NCBI GenBank assembly: GCA_023356515.1
Contig: JAKQYG010000002.1
Coordinates: forward strand, 1-33,398
From: Trichodesmium sp. MAG_R04
Lineage (GTDB): Bacteria; Cyanobacteriota; Cyanobacteriia; Cyanobacteriales; Microcoleaceae
DNA: 33,398 bases
Direction of reading: 5' to 3'
Part shown: positions 29,786 to 33,398 of the stretch, piece by piece
How positions within the stretch are numbered: the stretch's first letter is position 1
How the letters are laid out: the number at the start of each line of letters is the position of its first letter
Translations under genes and position numbers: made by a program
Notes under the pieces: model-generated
Databases searched by the model: none
The model's input: the letters and a program-made list of their open reading frames with translations, nothing else
What the model was told of the DNA's origin: nothing

Positions 29786-31234
29786 ATGTCTACAGAAACA
29801 AAAAACTTAAATCAAAAGGCAGTTATTCTCGGTGGAGGTCCGGCAGGTTTTGCCACAGCATTAATGTTGGCTAAACGTGGTTGGCATCAAATTACAGTAT
29901 TAGAAAAACGACCTGCTGCAGATTTTTATGAGCCTGATAAATCATTCAATTATTTAATTGATGGGCGGGGTCAAAAATTTACCGATCTATTGGGTTTAAC
30001 TGAAAAGTTAGCAAAAATCAGCGTGCCAAATACAGAATTTTATCTTACGGAAATTAAGGCTAATGGTAATCGTAAAACGTCAAAATTACCAACCATAGAT
30101 CCTAATCGCAAAACTGCTTATTGGCTACAACGTCCAACATTTTTGCAGCTACTTTTTCAAGAAATTGAGGAAAATTGGCAAAATCAGATTACAAGTTTAT
30201 TTAATACAAAATGTCTGGAGATTAACAAAAAGGATGGAAAATTAACAATTATTGCCCAAGGAAGAAATGACCGAACTAATTATGAATTTGAGGCAGATTT
30301 GTTAGTTGGTTGTGATGGGATTAATTCTATAGTTCGACAAACTTTAGATAGGTGGGATAATTCTGGAACAGATAAATTTAAAATGCAGTTTTTTCCCTCT
30401 GCAAGTTCTGGTTTAAAATACAAAGTTTTGACTTTACCGCCTAATTTCCCCCTAGACCATAATAATTCTGAACAAGCAGTTTGTACAATGGCTTATGCTA
30501 TTCGTGGGGCATTTTCAGATTCTCGACGTTCTTTATCTCTAGGTATTTTGCCTTTTGCTGACCCCAACAAACCGAGAACAGCAAATATTATTAGACGACC
30601 AGAACATGAAATTTGGAAGTTACAAGATGGTGAAAAATTGTCTGAGTTTCTGGAGAAGGCTTTTCCACAATTGCCAATAAACGAAATAGTTTTATCAGAA
30701 GAAAGGGAGCGTTTTGCTAAAAGTGAGGGTGGATATTTTCCCATACCTCAATATTGTTCTGGGTTACATTTATTATTATCAAATGCAGATAATTCTAGTG
30801 GGGTAGTTTTATTAGGAGATGCGGTTCATTGTTTTCCTCCTGATCTTGGGCAAGGTGTTAATTCGGCATTGGAAGATGTTTTTATACTTAATCAAGCACT
30901 TACTCAAACTAATGATATTATTTCTGATGCTTTGCCATTATTTGAGTCTTTACGTTCTCCAGATATGAAGCCTTTAATACGTCTAGTTCAAACTGCTTAT
31001 CCGTGGCAATATAATCAAGATATTCTCGGTAAACGACTATGGAGGATTAACTTTTTTATACGGTTATTGTTGAGTAAAATTTTGCCTTTTATTTTTGCTC
31101 CTCCCGCTTCTATGTTAATTCAAAATCATCAACTTAGTTATCGTGAAATATGGAGAATTGCTCAAAGAACAACTATCTTTATATTTGTTTTGGGAATAGT
31201 TATCGTTTTAGGAACTATGGCTTTATTTTTATAA
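29786..31234 (+). CDS. FAD-dependent monooxygenase, kynurenine 3-monooxygenase-like, with C-terminal membrane anchor
   Basis: The 482-residue product is a group A flavoprotein hydroxylase. It has the dinucleotide-binding motif ILGGGPAGFATALMLAKRG (about 13-31), a middle GD-containing segment DLLVGCDGINSIVRQTL, and the second FAD motif VVLLGDAVHCFPPDLGQGVN followed by SALEDV. These match kynurenine 3-monooxygenase and related aromatic hydroxylases acting with NAD(P)H and O2. The C-terminal tail has a hydrophobic region near SKILPFIFAPPASML and a final span TIFIFVLGIVIVLGTMALFL, so it is probably membrane-attached, as in eukaryotic KMO. No other kynurenine pathway gene is in the window, so the substrate is open. 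Confidence 0.85.
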   Translation: MSTETKNLNQKAVILGGGPAGFATALMLAKRGWHQITVLEKRPAADFYEPDKSFNYLIDGRGQKFTDLLGLTEKLAKISVPNTEFYLTEIKANGNRKTSKLPTIDPNRKTAYWLQRPTFLQLLFQEIEENWQNQITSLFNTKCLEINKKDGKLTIIAQGRNDRTNYEFEADLLVGCDGINSIVRQTLDRWDNSGTDKFKMQFFPSASSGLKYKVLTLPPNFPLDHNNSEQAVCTMAYAIRGAFSDSRRSLSLGILPFADPNKPRTANIIRRPEHEIWKLQDGEKLSEFLEKAFPQLPINEIVLSEERERFAKSEGGYFPIPQYCSGLHLLLSNADNSSGVVLLGDAVHCFPPDLGQGVNSALEDVFILNQALTQTNDIISDALPLFESLRSPDMKPLIRLVQTAYPWQYNQDILGKRLWRINFFIRLLLSKILPFIFAPPASMLIQNHQLSYREIWRIAQRTTIFIFVLGIVIVLGTMALFL

Positions 31235-31524
31235 TCATATACATAGCATTTTTTTATTAGGGTTAATTATTACCTCTATAATACTAGGTCTTTTGGCTAG
31301 GAAAATAAATTTGGGTTATAAGATAACAGGAAAATGGAGTAGGTAGACCATAGGAGAAATTGGTAAAACAGATCAATGGATAAGTTGATTTTTAAAATAT
31401 TGAATTTACCGAAAAAGTATCTGCTTTATCAACACCTAAGCTAAATTATATTCTTAGCCGAAATTCTAGCAATTGGTTGCATAATCAAAATATCAACATT
31501 ATCAGAAAAAAACTTACCTATATT
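31235..31524. other. Intergenic stretch
   Basis: This is 290 bp of AT-rich DNA between the flavoprotein and ATPase genes. I see no repeat, hairpin or credible short gene. An upstream in-frame ATG at 31477 is disfavoured as the ATPase start. Confidence 0.4.
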
Positions 31525-32616
31525 ATGTTAAAAAGTCTAACAATTAAAAATTTCCGATGTTTTCAAGAAATTACTATTGATAATATGGAACGAATTAATT
31601 TAATTGGAGGTATTAATAATGTTGGTAAAACGGCTCTCCTGGAAGCAATCTTTTTGTTAAATAGTTTAAGTTCTATAGAAATTCCGTTTCAATTAAACTT
31701 TAATAGGGGAGTAATTCAACAACCAACTTTTGACGTTGAGGAAATTTGTGAATGGTTATTTTATCAAAAACAAATTGGTGAAGCTATTAAAATTCAGACC
31801 AGAGATGAAAATGATGAAGAGAGAGAGTTAAAGTTGAGTTTAGATAAGGCATTAAGTCCAAGATTATTTCCTTTAAGTTCAAAAACAAATAGCAGAAAAA
31901 CTATCAAAGACTTAAAACTGGAGCTGAAAAAGGCAGGTCAAAAATTATTGGGGTTTACAGCATTTCTAACTATAGAGAAAGAAGGAGAAGTCAGGATAGA
32001 ATTTCAGCAACATGAAGAACAGGAAATTGAGGAAATACAACTTTTTTATCCTATTGTTTTTCATAGTAGTCGTTTAAGAGTTTCTTCAACAGAAGATGCA
32101 AAAGTGTTTAGTGATTTTGCACTAAAAAATGAACAAAATGAAATTGTCGAGATATTACAAATAGTGGAGCCAAGATTAAAACGTTTAGAAATTTTAGTTA
32201 CTGGAGGAATACCTATTATTCATGGAGATGTTGGAGGAGATAATTTAATTCCTGTTGTATTAATGGGAGAAGGAATGGGAAGGTTATTATCTATGATTTT
32301 ATCTATCATGAATACTCGAGGAGGAATAGTATTAATTGATGAAATTGAAAATGGCATACATTATTCGGTTATGGAAAAAGTTTGGCAGTCTATTAATATG
32401 GCAACTAGAAAGTTTAATACTCAACTTTTTGCGACTACTCATAGTTATGAATGTATTAGTGCTGCTCATCAAGCGTTTTATTATTCTGACTCCGAATCAT
32501 ATAATTTTCGTTATTTCAGACTAGAGAGAGAAAAAGAAACTAATTTTATCAAGAGTTTAGTTTATGACAAGGATAATATTGAAACTTCTTTAGGACTTAG
32601 CTGGGAGATGCGCTAA
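31525..32616 (+). CDS. OLD-type AAA/ABC-like ATPase
   Basis: I choose the ATG at 31525, giving 363 residues, because it opens MLKSLTIKNFRCFQEITID, the standard SMC/OLD-like N-terminus. The open frame extends 16 codons upstream without homology. Walker A is GGINNVGKTALLEAIF (about 28-43) and Walker B is GIVLIDEIENGIHYS (about 267), followed by QLFATTHSYECISAAHQAF with the switch His. A long charged insert lies between. Such ATPases pair with TOPRIM or nuclease partners in overcoming-lysogenization-defect and PARIS-like defence modules. The next ORF, starting right after the stop, looks like the start of a TOPRIM partner. A defence role is inferred. Confidence 0.85.
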   Translation: MLKSLTIKNFRCFQEITIDNMERINLIGGINNVGKTALLEAIFLLNSLSSIEIPFQLNFNRGVIQQPTFDVEEICEWLFYQKQIGEAIKIQTRDENDEERELKLSLDKALSPRLFPLSSKTNSRKTIKDLKLELKKAGQKLLGFTAFLTIEKEGEVRIEFQQHEEQEIEEIQLFYPIVFHSSRLRVSSTEDAKVFSDFALKNEQNEIVEILQIVEPRLKRLEILVTGGIPIIHGDVGGDNLIPVVLMGEGMGRLLSMILSIMNTRGGIVLIDEIENGIHYSVMEKVWQSINMATRKFNTQLFATTHSYECISAAHQAFYYSDSESYNFRYFRLEREKETNFIKSLVYDKDNIETSLGLSWEMR

Positions 32617-32727
32617 ATGATTCATAATAAAAAAATTGAAAAGCCAAAGCTTATTATTGGTGAAGGAAAGGAAGATTTCCTTTTTTTTGATTCACTAATT
32701 AAATCTTTAAAAATTAATTATCCTTAA
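32617..32727 (+). pseudogene. Truncated TOPRIM/DUF3226-like partner of the AAA ATPase
   Basis: The ATG directly follows the TAA of the ATPase gene with no gap. The 36-residue product, MIHNKKIEKPKLIIGEGKED then FLFFDSLIKSLKINYP, has the opening of a TOPRIM-type domain (LLVEGKDD in relatives, here LIIGEGKED), then ends at a TAA. Full-length partners have about 200 residues or more. No continuation is visible in the 110 bp before the next gene, so the 3' part is deleted. Confidence 0.65.
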
Positions 32728-32837
32728 TTTTATATCTCTTTAGGGCTAATAAATTTAATAAATTATTTAATCTTAATTTTCAAAATTGGTATAAAATTCT
32801 ATCATGTTTATTTGAGAATTTATTCTGAGAGGATTTT

Positions 32838-33302
32838 ATGAGTGCAGGCAAAAAGTTACGTCAAATATTGGAACAAACAGGTATTCTGGTGTTACCTGGG
32901 GTTTATGATTGCATTGGGGCAAAAATTGTGGAACAAATAGGATTTCCTGTTGTGTTTACGAGCGGGTTTGGCATTTCTGGTTCTACCCTGGGTCGTCCTG
33001 ATTATGGTTTTCTGACTGCGACAGAAATGCTCTATGCTGTTAGGCGTATTACTGAGTCAGTGAATATTCCTTTAATAGCTGACATTGATACTGGATATGG
33101 CAACCCACTCAATGTGATTAGAACTGTGACTGATATTGTGAATATGGGGGTTGCCGGAATTATTTTGGAAGACCAAGAATGGCCGAAAAAGTGCGGTCAT
33201 TTTCAGGGTAAGCGGGTTATTTCTATGGCAGAACATGTGGAGAAAATTAAAGCGGCGGTTCATGCTAGGGGATATAGTGGTTTAGTGATTATTGCTCGCA
33301 CG
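32838..33302 (+). CDS. PEP mutase / isocitrate lyase family protein, 5' part, broken by a fold-back at the window end
   Basis: The ATG has a good ribosome binding site (GAGAGG). About 155 residues match the PEP phosphomutase/isocitrate lyase superfamily (PrpB and carboxyvinyl-carboxyphosphonate mutase relatives): VLPGVYDCIGAKIVEQIG, FTSGFGISGSTLG, PLIADIDTGYGNPLNVIRTV with metal-binding Asp residues, and EDQEWPKKCGHF with the catalytic KKCGH loop. After LVIIART the plus-strand reading turns to nonsense. The true continuation, DARAPLGLDEAIKRG, is found on the minus strand between 33348 and 33302. The gene should be about 290 residues. Substrate cannot be decided. Confidence 0.88.
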
Positions 33303-33398
33303 TCCCCGCTTAATAGCTTCATCCAAACCCAATGGAGCACGAGCATCCGTGCGAGCAATAATCACTAAACCACTATCTCCCCTAGCATGAACCGCCGC
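33252..33398. other. 51-bp fold-back palindrome at the window end (probable chimera)
   Basis: 33252-33302 and 33348-33398 are reverse complements with a single mismatch (GGATATAG versus GGAGATAG read on the same strand). The 45-nt loop, read in reverse complement, is the natural continuation of the interrupted gene. This pattern, gene then inverted continuation then inverted gene, is typical of an assembly or whole-genome-amplification chimera at a contig end. It is not a biological hairpin in a coding region. Confidence 0.85.

Noticed and set aside
1..33398. tRNA and rRNA genes
   Set aside because: I saw no tRNA-like T-loop and acceptor combination and no rRNA segment on visual reading. A covariance-model scan would be decisive.

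Overview
The window looks like a chromosomal segment from a filamentous, non-heterocystous-type cyanobacterium, possibly in the Trichodesmium/Okeania/Oscillatoria range. That placement is inferred. It rests on many HIP1 octamers (GCGATCGC, e.g. at 482, 7434, 9446, 16505, 28406), a PetL gene, a cyanobacterial Atx1 copper chaperone, a kinase fused to WD40 repeats, short tandem heptamers and a heavy load of small inverted-repeat elements. Base composition is AT-rich and gene density is low, with several decayed genes.

Layout. 1-4.1 kb: the edge of an Rpn-family gene, petL diverging from aroB, a PLP-enzyme gene cut off by an 87-bp miniature element, a methyltransferase and a small RHH-like protein. 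4.1-5.0 kb: an atx1 chaperone gene enclosed by two inverted copies of a ~115-125 bp repeat. 5.1-11.4 kb: msrP, a Ser/Thr kinase-WD40 protein, an exported pentapeptide-repeat protein, a small exported hypothetical and a PilT/PilU-type ATPase. 11.4-12.1 kb: a graveyard of mobile elements. 12.1-13.3 kb: ribD.

13.4-27.1 kb is the distinctive part, all on the minus strand. In transcription order it holds a molybdenum-hydroxylase small subunit, a decayed ORF, the large subunit, a small SnoaL/RTX remnant, the FAD-type subunit, a decayed second copy of that subunit, a double SnoaL (NTF2-like) protein, a 1610-aa protein alternating four SnoaL domains with RTX calcium-binding repeats, then XdhC, a MocA/MobA-like cytidylyltransferase split by a frameshift in an A10 run, and a SufU-type Fe-S scaffold. 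The small subunit keeps the CoxS/XdhS fold signatures but has lost seven of the eight cysteines that normally bind its two [2Fe-2S] clusters. The FAD subunit lacks the TIGG loop, and the large subunit has Asp where the catalytic Glu is expected. My main candidate for an undescribed system is therefore an Fe-S-depleted molybdenum-hydroxylase-like complex beside secreted-type SnoaL/RTX proteins and Moco maturation genes. The function is unknown.

27.7-33.4 kb, plus strand: an HTH-TIR-AAA protein, a kynurenine-3-monooxygenase-like flavoprotein with a C-terminal membrane anchor, an OLD-type AAA ATPase overlapping nothing but directly abutting a truncated TOPRIM-like ORF, and a PEP-mutase/isocitrate-lyase-family gene. 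The last gene runs into a 51-bp fold-back palindrome at the window edge that is probably an assembly or amplification chimera.
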